Of a stretch of 64,000 bases of DNA, positions 35,842 through 45,584 are shown in pieces. The notes beneath the pieces were generated by a model. The model searched no databases, had not been told where the DNA came from, and was given only the letters and a program-made list of their open reading frames with translations. The position numbers were made by a program, and so were the translations under genes. Every line of letters begins with the position of its first letter. The stretch's first letter is position 1. Source of the stretch: Proteles cristata cristata (taxonomy: Eukaryota > Chordata > Mammalia > Carnivora > Hyaenidae); contig JAESUZ010004131.1 of assembly GCA_017311185.1 (NCBI GenBank), forward strand, positions 424,771 through 488,770, in the 5' to 3' direction.

Positions 35842-35960
35842 ATCTCTAATCTCCATGGGCTACTCAGGGCAGAGAAATACTTTGCCTCTCCTGGCATTAT
35901 TGGTCATCTACACATTGTGTGTCATGAATCCATGAGCCATATATGATTTGTTCATTTTAG

Positions 35961-36035
35961 TAGTTCCAGTGCCTGGAACATAGAAGATGTCCAATAAATA
36001 TGTTTTGAATTGGCCAATTCATTCATTCTTTTATT
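35961..36035 (+). mobile_element. MIR or L2 3'-end fragment
   Basis: agttccagtgcctggaacat, agaagatgtccaataaatat and a trailing caattcattcattc match the shared 3' end of MIR/L2. Confidence 0.65.
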
Positions 36036-37659
36036 AATCCATTAATCTTTTGTATCTTCCCCACTGCTCTTCTAGAGCCACTAAATTCTCATTTTTTTCA
36101 TTGTCAAAGAATTATTTTTAAAAATATAAATGTGTTACCAAGAAGGACACAGAAGGGAATGATCTAATCCAAAGGGACCTGGGCAGACTCACTTTTATTT
36201 GGAAGAAGGAAGGGAAGACGACAGCAGAATCAGATAGGCATTTGTTGGTTGATCTATTTTTGTTTGTCTATCAAAAGTTTAAGCTCCGAGAAGGATTACT
36301 GCAGAGTGTACATCTAGGTGTCAAATAAATTATATGTTTTGGAAAGGAGGATTTCAGATAGTGACTTCAAAGAGAAAAACAGTAAAACACTTAAAAGACA
36401 CTTTCTCTACTGTGTGATTTTACTTTAGACTATTTCCATATTTATGCATTTATTTCTAACCTAACATACGTCAAGTGCCTTTGAAGACTCCCATTAGAAG
36501 AAAAGAAATTTTTTTAATTCTCTACCTTCCTCATTTGCAAAGTGAAAGTCAAATGAACACATTTCTTTGCCTCAACTTAATTGAATTGGAATAAATGAAT
36601 TTTTAAACTTCCAGCTCACAATTCCCATTTCACTGTGTTATGTGATTTTCCTGAATGTGTAGACAGAGTGAAAGGCAGTGATAGTCCTCTGCTCAAGAAG
36701 CTATTCCTCACTAGTTGCAAAGAACATCTCCTTCCTTCTGAGGCCAGAAATGGTATTTGAGGAAGAGCTGCTGACTCCAGAGACTGGTCCAAAAAAGCTG
36801 GAAAGTAATAGATCATAGGTCACTGCTTTCTTCCGGGATCAAGAAGAAAGAAACTGCAAAAAGGAAGACAAGACGTTAATGCATTTAGCATCCAAGTCTG
36901 GAGCTGATGATTCAAGCAACTCCAGAGGCGGGGAACTTTCTAGACTCATGGGACACGGGCAAGCCCCTCAACCAGGGCTGATTGTTCACCCTTGGAAAAG
37001 AGTTCGTCTGCGCATACCTGGAATTTGGTTTTTTTCTTCTTTTTTTTTCTTCTAGATCAGTGTATTCTAAAGCAGATTCACATTGTCTGTAAATCTGTGG
37101 AGTATTTTCCATGGAATTTTAAAAGGGAACTAAGAAAACCAAGCTCTGTCAAGATTAAGAGTTCAGATGTTATCCGTTGAGGAACATGAAGTCTACTTTA
37201 GATTATTTATAGACCCGTGCACAGCATTTCTTTATACTTCTCCATATACATGTCATTTCAATTGGTCTCAAAAGTATTCACTGTGTAAATAAACAGTGGC
37301 AAGCCTGAGACCTCATACTGCCGTAAACACGAAGTGTTAACTGTGTAAAGTGTGTGAGCCCCTTTATGATTGTTAACTGAGAACCTGTGCCTAATTAAAT
37401 GTGGAGTCCTGTCAGACTGTGTCGATGTGCGTATTTCGGGTCGAATTTAGGAGATTTTTACACATCTGCCAGGATGGCGGGTATGTAGAGAGCCCTGGTG
37501 AAAGACATCAAAAGAAAATCATGTAATTTAACTCCTAGAGAATTGTGTCATTTGCCCTGTGGCCCTGAAACAACTACAAGAGAATTGAAACATGGTTTAG
37601 CCCTCCACCCTCTGGCTAGATGCTCCTTTTAAGCCATATCGTGGTCAAAATCAAAAGTA
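36036..37659. other. Unique sequence, no feature seen
   Basis: No repeat or gene is recognised. Frames at 36616-37180 on both strands lack domains. Confidence 0.4.
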
Positions 37660-38130
37660 CCTTTACTTCTTACATTGCATAAGCTTAAGATGTTCAACAG
37701 GATGATTTTATATGCATGTATTATAAAATAATTATCACAATTAGTTAACATTATCACATCATCTAGTTACATTTTTCCTTGGGATAAGAACTTTTAAAAT
37801 CTACTCTTAGAAACTCTCAAATACACAAAACATTATTATTAATGATAGTCATCATGTTACACATTATCTTCCCATAACTTAATTATCTAATAACTAGGAA
37901 TTTGTTTATTTTGCCTACCTTTACCAAATTCTTCCAACCCCTTACCCCTCCAACCCTTCCATCTCCACTTCTTGCAACCACAAATCCGATCTTTGCTTCT
38001 ATGAGTGTGGTCTTTTTAGATTCTACACGTAAGTAAGATCATATAGTAGTTATCCTCTGTCTGACTTATATAACTTAGCATATGCCTTCAAGGTCCATCC
38101 ACATTGTCACAGATGACAAGATTTTGATTC
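37660..38130 (-). mobile_element. L1 3' untranslated region (L1MA/MB-type)
   Basis: Minus strand: gggataagaacttttaaaat, ctactcttagaaactctcaa, acattattattaatgatagt, tctatgagtgtggtcttttt and gccttcaaggtccatccaca follow the antisense of old L1 3' ends. It stops at caagatttt. Confidence 0.85.
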
Positions 38131-38464
38131 AGGGGTCACGTTGGCTCAGTGGTCAGGATACAGACACTTCAAAGCCTCTGTGATTTTCCATAGACTTCTA
38201 ATATTCTTTGGCATCTCAGCATGCTGAAATCAGGTTACCATATACTATTTCCCATACTAAGTCTCTGGCAGAAATACCACTGAATTTCTTTCTGATAAGA
38301 TATTTTCCAGGTACTTAGACAAGAATGCAAATGATAGAAGAGAAATGCATAAAATGAGATTGAGAATCTTCAAATATATAGAAAGTGGTCACCATATCTA
38401 TGGAACACTACATAAGAGAAGAGCTCAATAATTAGGAAAAGGTGTTTTAGTTACTATTATATCA

Positions 38465-38625
38465 ATTTACATAGGCATTTTTCAAGAACTTTCAAATATA
38501 ACATCTTATTCATGTAGGCTAGAAGAACTTTATCGTTCTTCATTTACAGCCAATGAATATAAGTCAAGAAGGCTGAATCTAGCATCACACAGCTTGTAGA
38601 CAGCAGATCCATGATGAGACCAAAC
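38465..38625 (-). mobile_element. MIR fragment
   Basis: aacatcttattcatgtaggc, tcgttcttcatttacagcca and agcatcacacagcttgtaga follow the reverse complement of MIR. Confidence 0.6.
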
Positions 38626-38633
38626 CTACTGAT

Positions 38634-39640
38634 GCCACTTTGGAAGACAGTATAGCAGTTTCTTACAAAACTTAACATACTCTTACCTTATGATCCAGCA
38701 GTCATACTCTTGGTATTTGCCCAAAGGAATTGAAGAATTAAATCCACACAAAAGCCTGCACAGGATGCTCATAGTAGCTTTCTTCTTAATTGTCAAAACT
38801 TGGAAGCAATCAAGATGTCCTTTAATAGATTAAAGGATAAATAAACTCTGGTACATCCAAAAAATGGAGTATTGTTCAGCACTGAAAAGAAATGAGCTAT
38901 CAGACCATTAAGAGACATGGAGGAACCTTAATGCACATTATGAAGTGAAAGAAGACAAACTAAAAAGGTTACACACTATATGACTACAACTATATGACAT
39001 TCTGAAAAACACAAAACCATGAAGACAATAAAAAGATGAGTGATTGCCAACAAGGGGTGGGGGTGGGGGTATAAATAGGCAGAACACAGAGGATTTTTAG
39101 GGCTCTGAAAATACTCTGTATGTTATTATAATGAGAAGAGACACGTCATCATACATCTGTCCAAACCCGTATAATTTACACCACCAAGAGTGAACCTTAT
39201 GGGAAACTATGGACATTCGGTGATTATGATATGTTCCTGTTGGTTCATCCTTGGCTAAAAAGAAATGTACCATTCTGGTGAGCGATGTCAATAACGGGAA
39301 AGACTATGAGTGTGTGGGGACAAGTGATACATGGAAAATCTTTTTTTTTTTAATGTTTTTATTTATTTCTAGGAGAGAGAGAGAGTGTGTGTGTGAGCAG
39401 GGGAGGGTCAGAGAGAGAGGGAGTCACAGACTCCAAAACAGGCTCCAGGCTCTGAGCTGGCAGTCAGCACAGAGCCTGACACGGGGCTCGAACCCACGAA
39501 CCGCGAGATCATGACCCAAGCGAAAGTCGGACGCTTAACCGACTAAGCCACCCAGGCGCTCCCATGGAAAATCTTTCTACTTTCCTCTCAAATTCTTTTG
39601 TCAACCTAAAACTGCTCAAAAAGTTAAAATCTTTTTAAAA
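38634..39640 (+). mobile_element. L1 3' end (L1ME/MC-type), split by a SINE
   Basis: ORF2 C-terminal and 3' untranslated sequence in sense: ccttatgatccagcagtcat, tggaagcaatcaagatgtcc, atggagtattgttcagcact, then actctgtatgttattataat, gtgaaccttatgggaaacta and, past the SINE at 39344-39562, caacctaaaactgctcaaaa. Stops break the frame. A G-rich triplet run lies at 39054-39069. Confidence 0.88.
39344..39562 (-). mobile_element. Young felid SINE, exact 14-bp duplication
   Basis: Minus-strand copy of the GACTGCCAG subtype with CpG-rich segments (ggctcgaacccacgaaccgc). A (GT)4 stretch near 39387 is peculiar to this copy. catggaaaatcttt flanks it exactly at 39330-39343 and 39563-39576. Confidence 0.97.
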
Positions 39641-39837
39641 ATGATGACCACTAAAAACTGGAATCACTTTCAAAGAGAACTATTAGAAACTCATTTAGTT
39701 GAATACTTTAAATGCAGCTGATTCCTATAAGGAGATCCCATAGTAATTATAGCCTAGACTCCTAATGCTATTGCTACAAAAAAACATCTATGCTCTCTAT
39801 GGAAATTCATTCAGTTAAAAAAATATCTGGGTTAAGA

Positions 39838-40045
39838 GAAACTTATAAGAGACAGCATGGTGCAATGGAAATTTAGCTAACTAAACTGAAAGTTCTGGCA
39901 GATCGTCCTGGATTATTCCGTCAAAAGGTGTGTAAACCTAGACACATCATGTTATTTTTGAAGTCACAGTTTTCCTGATTTAATTCCTAAGGAATGGTGA
40001 CATAATCTGAGGATCCTTTCTGGCTCTAAGAAGCTCTGATTTTCT
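39838..40045 (+). mobile_element. Possible MIR, highly diverged
   Basis: gagacagcatggtgcaatgg at the start and aaacctagacacatcatgtt in the middle sit where MIR has its head and core. The match is weak. Confidence 0.35.
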
Positions 40046-41759
40046 AAATGATTCTTCCTCCTGTCTCCATTAATTCAACAAATATTTGTCTTCAATAGCC
40101 TCAACTAATCTGAACTCAGCATTCAAGGAGGCAAAAAGAAATAGAATCAACGTCTGATTTTTGTATTTTTTTCATTCATATTTGTGCTAATACCTTGCAC
40201 CTCATTCAACTGTTCATTTAAAAAAATGTGTAATGACAAGGAGGCCCCTATACTCAAAATATGTATTCTTCACTGAACTCAGATCTCAACACAAATCCAC
40301 CAGATTTTTTTCAGATGTCAAGGATTTAAGATTACAGACATTTCATTCCAAAGAACTAGTGTTTCATCTAACTGAATCCTTGTGGATGAGATCCAAATGC
40401 AAAGTCTCTTCCAATGTTAAAGAAGACTCTGTGCTTGGATCAGCTCCACTGAAAGCATGGAGAAGATGAGAATCCAGCCCAATTCAGAATACAACAGAAT
40501 AAATCAAATTAAAGAACATTTTGTAATATTTAGCCCATTATAGAACATTTTTAGTCGGTTCTTTGAGCCATGGAAGGTTTTTTTGTTTTTTTTTTCAAAA
40601 TCAGTATTCCTTTTAAATTCTAAGTTTCCATTCTAATAGGTCTTCATGGTCCTGTCATACTATTTGCAATATGTCCAGATATATGAAAGGCCTAATTTAA
40701 AGAACATAGTCTGAGAATGTTTGAAAATGCCCATTTATTGCATATGTTAGCACAATGTCTGCTTTCGATCATTCAAAACATTGCAATATGCAATGAAAAC
40801 CATTTTAATTAGCATGTAACAGAAGTATCACTAAAATCTTTTCCGAGTGACCGGAGAGATCAGTCTACAATGCAAATATGGAGAAAGAAATGCCATTATA
40901 AAGCAAGAAAATTAGAGTAGAAACTGGGTGTTGATAATGTATAATAGGGTTCTATTTTCATCTTTCATTTTTAGCAGAAAGCAATCCTTTCTAGCTTTTG
41001 AGTTAATGACATTTTTGGCCTTATTCTGTTTTCTCTTACTCCCCCCTCCCGCCTCCCACCAAATCTCACTAGGGCCTTTAGTTATGCTGCCTCCCACATC
41101 CTGAGTCACATCCACATTCACCCAGTCTTCTGAGCATTGCTGGAAAAGGCAAGAAATTGTGCCATGAGTTTATAACTTATTCATTTATAATCTCACAGGG
41201 TCCTCATGGTTTAAATTTGCCCCTAATCATGTTTTATCTTGCCTCCAGAGTCTTTTCTCACAATCTGCCCTTCTAAAGGGCTAACGTCTTCCCATAAATG
41301 GAACTCTACCTACCTTTTTATTCCTTGCCACGTCGGCAGGCCTCAGAGCCACATCTTTCTCACAGGCTCAAAGCACATATTCATAGCTTGCTGGACCTCT
41401 TATTCTTCCATCTTATCTCAGAGAAAGAGCTGCATCTTCTCTTTTACAAGACTAGTCCGCCTCTAGTTATTTCTGTCCTATAAATTCCCATATCCCCTTG
41501 AACTTTCTGATGCTCTGATGCACAGTATTTCCTATTCCACCTTGAATCCTTTACTCCTTATTGATTCTTTACCTTGTAAATCTGCTCAGATCTCCTATCT
41601 AGCACACAGGCACACCCCTACTTCTTTTTTAAATCACCCTATTGTGATTTATCTTTTTTTAAGTTTGACTCAGTAATTAACATTATCTTCAAGCTCCTCC
41701 GATTTTCTAGCTCTGTACTTCTTGGTTTACTTCTTAAGTCTGACCTGACTTTCTTTCTA
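40046..41759. other. Mostly unique sequence
   Basis: No gene is recognised. From about 41280 the plus strand becomes CT-rich in a way that recalls L2 coding relics, but I could not align it convincingly. Confidence 0.35.
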
Positions 41760-42185
41760 CCTTGACTGAATCTTTTTTTCAATGGTTAACAGTGACCTTT
41801 AAATACCAAAACCAAAAGTTTTTCTTTCAGTCATTATTCTCCTGGATTACTCGTATCTTCTTCAAAAATTTCTTTCCTCGTTTAGTTTCTGTGATTCCAC
41901 ATGGACCTAGTTCTTATTTTACCTTTGAAATTTTCTTTTCAGTGAAACTCACTGGCTTCATGTTTCTTCATTCCCTCCTTGAACACATTCGTTTAGTACA
42001 ACTTTTTTCCTTTTCTCTCAGGAGTCTCAACCAAATATTCTCCTGACTTAAAAGAACACTTTTGCCAAATCTTCAGTCTTGAACTCACTCTTCATCTTTG
42101 CCTATGGATGAAATACACTGTACTAAAAGTCCTACAATTACTTCAAACTCTCAATATCTTAAACCAGACTTGAATTTTTTTTGCA
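41760..42185 (+). mobile_element. Probable L2 coding-region relic
   Basis: acagtgacctttaaatacca, ttattctcctggattactcg, gtttctgtgattccacatgg and caaactctcaatatcttaaa keep the order of L2 ORF2 sense sequence. Stops are frequent and the divergence is high. Confidence 0.45.
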
Positions 42186-42198
42186 AGATGTTTACTCT

Positions 42199-42295
42199 TT
42201 ATATATATGTGTGTGTGTATACACACACATATATATTACATATATAATATATATATAATATATATAATATATATAATATATACATATATATATGT
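42199..42295. repeat. Compound (TA)n/(GT)n/(AC)n microsatellite
   Basis: Pure alternating purine-pyrimidine sequence. The central 20 bases tgtgtgtgtatacacacaca are a perfect palindrome, followed by many (TA)n blocks with aatat interruptions. It can extrude as a cruciform or adopt Z-form. The length probably varies between individuals. Confidence 0.93.
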
Positions 42296-42955
42296 TATTG
42301 GAAACACTATTTATCTATCAACCCAAACCCAAAGCTTTTGAGTCTTACACAAAAATAGTACAATATAGACCATAGTATAAGAGCTTTAAGAGAACTCCAT
42401 GCAAAGTTCTAATGACTATGACTGAAAAATTAAATCTGAGCAACTGGGAAAGATTTGTAAGTTTCAAAAGAAAATCATAGAGATTTTATAAGGTTGAGGA
42501 ACCTAAATCCTATTTCTGCGATTTTTTACAGAAACATAAACAAAATCCATATGAAATCTTCTTCCCTTCTTAAAAAAGCAAATGTTTATCACTAAATCCT
42601 ATTATCTTTCTTTATAATATATATATTCTTTATATATATCAGATAACATATTTGTGATTCTCATATCTGTTTACTCATTTATTCAATAACTAGTCAGTCA
42701 GCATTTAAGGTTCTGGACACTGACTTCTTCTTGGTAGTTTTTTTAATATAATAAGTAGATGATTATAATTTTCTCCCGAAGACTTTCTGTTCCCAGAATT
42801 TTCCTAAGTGCCATGTTAATCCTCCAAAAACAGCTCTTCATGCACTCACTACTTTGTTGAAGATATTTTCAGTTATCAAGACCAATCTGAATTTGACTTC
42901 TGCCGTTTTTAGTCTAATGCATTACTCTGTCTTAGAGACCCCTTCCTAACCGTCT
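42296..42955. other. Unique sequence with a small (TA)n patch
   Basis: A second TA-rich patch lies near 42616-42640. Nothing else is recognised. Confidence 0.4.
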
Positions 42956-43345
42956 TTCACATCAGAATACTCCTGTCCTATCTCTCCTTTGTAAACATGC
43001 TGTGTGCATTCCAGCTTCCCAAGGCATTTCTTCGCATTTCTTGCCAAGAATACCTTTCATCATCCCCTCCCCTTTAAATCCCTCTCTTCTTTTTAAGGTC
43101 AGGCTAATTTTCACCTCCTTCACTAGGCCATCTACAGGGACCTCAGTGCCGAGTGGCTTCTCTCTGCTCTGAACTCTGGTGGCACTATTTCCTCCCTCCC
43201 CTTTGGCACTTTCTACATGATATCCTGTGTTGCTATGCATCTTTTGACATGTATGTGTGCATTTTACTTTCCCAATTGCATTTATTTTAAGCCCACAAAC
43301 GACAAGTTACTGCTTTGTGTTCCCAACCTCTAAACTGGTACTTTG
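42956..43345 (+). mobile_element. L2 3' region relic
   Basis: CT-rich sense sequence: ttccagcttcccaaggcatt, aggtcaggctaattttcacc, tccttcactaggccatctac, then acttgctg-like 3' text near 43300. It is diverged and non-coding. Confidence 0.5.
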
Positions 43346-43569
43346 AAATATTAACCAGACAAGGCAGGTGATTAATATTTATGAGTTGACAGCTACTTCT
43401 TTCAAGTAAATACAGATCTCATATTATCTCTCACTCCCAAAAGATACCATGGACAGTGCCAACACATTTCTGTACGTTTTACTAATTTCTGAAAAGGAAG
43501 CATACCTCTGAAGCACAGATGCAACGAGTATTGTTGGCAAGCTTGTCTGTAGCGCATACCACTGAATTT

Positions 43570-43740
43570 AGTGAGCTATGTGCAGAACTCTGTGATAGGT
43601 AGGAGCTGTGGGAGGGCGAGATAAATGCGATAACCTTTCCCTTAAGAGGTTACAGTTTTGTAAGACATACATAAAGTGGACAAATTATGAAGTGACAAAT
43701 CCTTCCTAGAGTAATCGAAGACCACTGTGAAGAGATTGGG
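43570..43740 (-). mobile_element. L2 3'-end fragment
   Basis: tgagctatgtgcagaactct, gtgataggtaggagctgtgg, acctttcccttaagaggtta and cagttttgtaagacatacat follow the reverse complement of an L2 3' end. Confidence 0.5.
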
Positions 43741-43792
43741 TAGAAGTTGGGAGCTGTTAGCTAATTAGATTTGTTTTAAATATTTTTTTTAT

Positions 43793-43905
43793 GGGACACC
43801 TGTGTGGCTCAGTCAGTAGGGCATGCAACTCTTGATCCCAGGGTTGTGAGTTTGAGCCCCACCTTGGGCACAGAGATTACTTAAGAGTAAAATCTTAAAA
43901 ATAAA
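43793..43905 (+). mobile_element. Short tRNA-Lys-like SINE, old type
   Basis: gggacacctgtgtggctcag, tcagtagggcatgcaactct, tgatcccagggttgtgagtt and tgagccccaccttgggcaca resemble tRNA-Lys(CTT) closely, including the loop ctcttga with the CTT anticodon. It continues with agagattacttaagagtaaa and an A-rich tail. It lacks the CT-rich body of the felid SINEs. The appended tail and acceptor-arm mismatches rule out a functional tRNA gene. Confidence 0.85.
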
Positions 43906-44724
43906 TACTAAACATTTATTTTGACTTAAGTGGTAATGAATTAATAAGTATTACTTGGTTAAGTAAACAACTGCCATTGTTTTTTGTGTAGTTTTATGCA
44001 AAACAGTCATCTTCTGGATGTACTTAATATTCAATCTAGTTTTGTCTTTATGAAATGAATTGGTATGGGTAATGTGAAGTCTTGAATTTTGAGAACTGAA
44101 AAACTATTTCATGGGCCAGAGGGATGAGAACATCCAGAGAGGTCTGAAAGTTTAGTTCTTTACAGTATGCACACAAATCATACATAAAACAACATTCATA
44201 ATTGAGATAGGAAAAGGAAACAGAGTATAGCATTCAGGGTGCCAAAATCGCATATTTCAAACTACACAAATCATAAAATAAAATAAGAGATCTTTGAAAA
44301 TCTTTGAAATTAAACTAGATGAACTTGGAAATGCTTAAAAACATAAATGGGATCATTTTTCTAATAATAATAGAAACCACTTAGCTGTGATTGATAATAA
44401 AGAGTTTTTCAAGTCATAGTTGGAGCATTTTGAATATACAAGCCTTAGTTCTACTCTTGACTCCACAGAAAAGCATATTTGGTCTCGTATACGGTTTTTT
44501 TCTCTCAATATGTCAAATTTCAGAAATAGTGCTAACCCTGTGTACCAACCCCTTTTAGAATGTAATTACTCAGTTATTGTGAGGAAAGATCAATGTCAAG
44601 GTAGGTTTGCTTTAAGAGCAAGTTACCTTTGATGACATGTTTTGTGTTTATGTCAAATATTTTTTAAAGGTGCACTTTGTTTCTAAAACTGACATGAAAT
44701 ATTTGTGATGATTTCTAGACTAAT
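43906..44724. other. Unique sequence, no feature seen
   Basis: No repeat or gene is recognised. Confidence 0.4.
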
Positions 44725-44990
44725 TATCAGACACATTTTACTAAGCACTTTTTCTGTTTTCTCTGATGGGCTGTAGAGTCATGCTAACATGAAGCAAGCT
44801 TGGCCCCAGCCTTAGGTAATAAAATTACAGACAAATAAACATGATACAGTGAGCTAGAAAATTCAGCATAGGACATTTAGGGATGCTTCACAGAAGAATT
44901 GAAGTTTTAATGAGATCTTGAGTATGTGCTGGAAAGAAAGTAGGAGGCTTCAAAAAGAAGGTGAATTTGTGGTGGGGTTTTATAGAATTT
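44725..44990 (-). mobile_element. L2 fragment (antisense)
   Basis: acattttactaagcactttt, ttggccccagccttaggtaa, attacagacaaataaacatg, tgcttcacagaagaattgaa and gagatcttgagtatgtgctg follow a common antisense L2-type segment. It is diverged. Confidence 0.45.
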
Positions 44991-45369
44991 GTATAAATGG
45001 AAGGAGCTTTTTCTTCCAGGAGGTGGTGAATAATTTTGTAAGAACTTCAATTTACTAGGAAAAAATCTAGATAAAAATCTACCAAACACAAAAAATATGA
45101 CATTTTTATCCCAAATCAGAAGCATTAGGAAAGTTTTATGGCAGATTAGCTTGGTGTTAATTTCTTACGCCAAAGCTTCGTATGATTCCAATTCTGGTAT
45201 AACTGAGTGAAAAAAATCCAAAGACCTATCCAGCATTATAAGAAAACCGTATCAGCTCCTAAGAAAGTAAAATGCTGACTTAGTTGCCATAGGGAGACTA
45301 GAGATAGCTCTAAATTCCATTGTATCTGGAACGATGTGAGAGAGTAGCAAACTGTCAATTTAACTCATG

Positions 45370-45584
45370 ATTTCTCAGTCTTGATCCTACTGACGTCAGG
45401 GACAAGATAATTCTTTCTTGTGGAGGGTGGTCCTGAGCACCGTAGGATGTTTGGCATTATCCCTGAAGCCTACCCTTCTAGATTCCAGTAACACTCCACT
45501 CCACAGTAGTGACACCCAAAAATGACTCCAAACATCGACAGATGTCCCCAGGGAAGCAAAGTCACGCCTGGCTGAAAACCATTG
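45370..45584 (-). mobile_element. MER20-type hAT-Charlie element
   Basis: tttctcagtcttgatcctac, ataattctttcttgtggagg, tgtttggcattatccctgaa, aatgactccaaacatcgaca, gatgtccccagggaagcaaa and gctgaaaaccattg run in order along the reverse complement of MER20. It has no coding capacity. A perfect cAMP-response motif TGACGTCA sits at 45391-45398 within it. Confidence 0.85.
45391..45398. promoter_or_regulatory. Perfect CRE-like octamer TGACGTCA
   Basis: The palindromic octamer is the consensus site for CREB/ATF factors. It lies in the MER20-type element, where the ancestral sequence probably read like TTGACATT, so it appears to have arisen by substitution. Binding is not shown by sequence alone. Confidence 0.4.

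Noticed and set aside
38136..38165. ggggtcacgttggctcagtg as a SINE head fragment
   Set aside because: About 20 similar bases with no further SINE text or tail; chance similarity is likely.
43795..43870. Functional tRNA-Lys gene
   Set aside because: Acceptor-arm mismatches and the attached SINE tail show it is a SINE.
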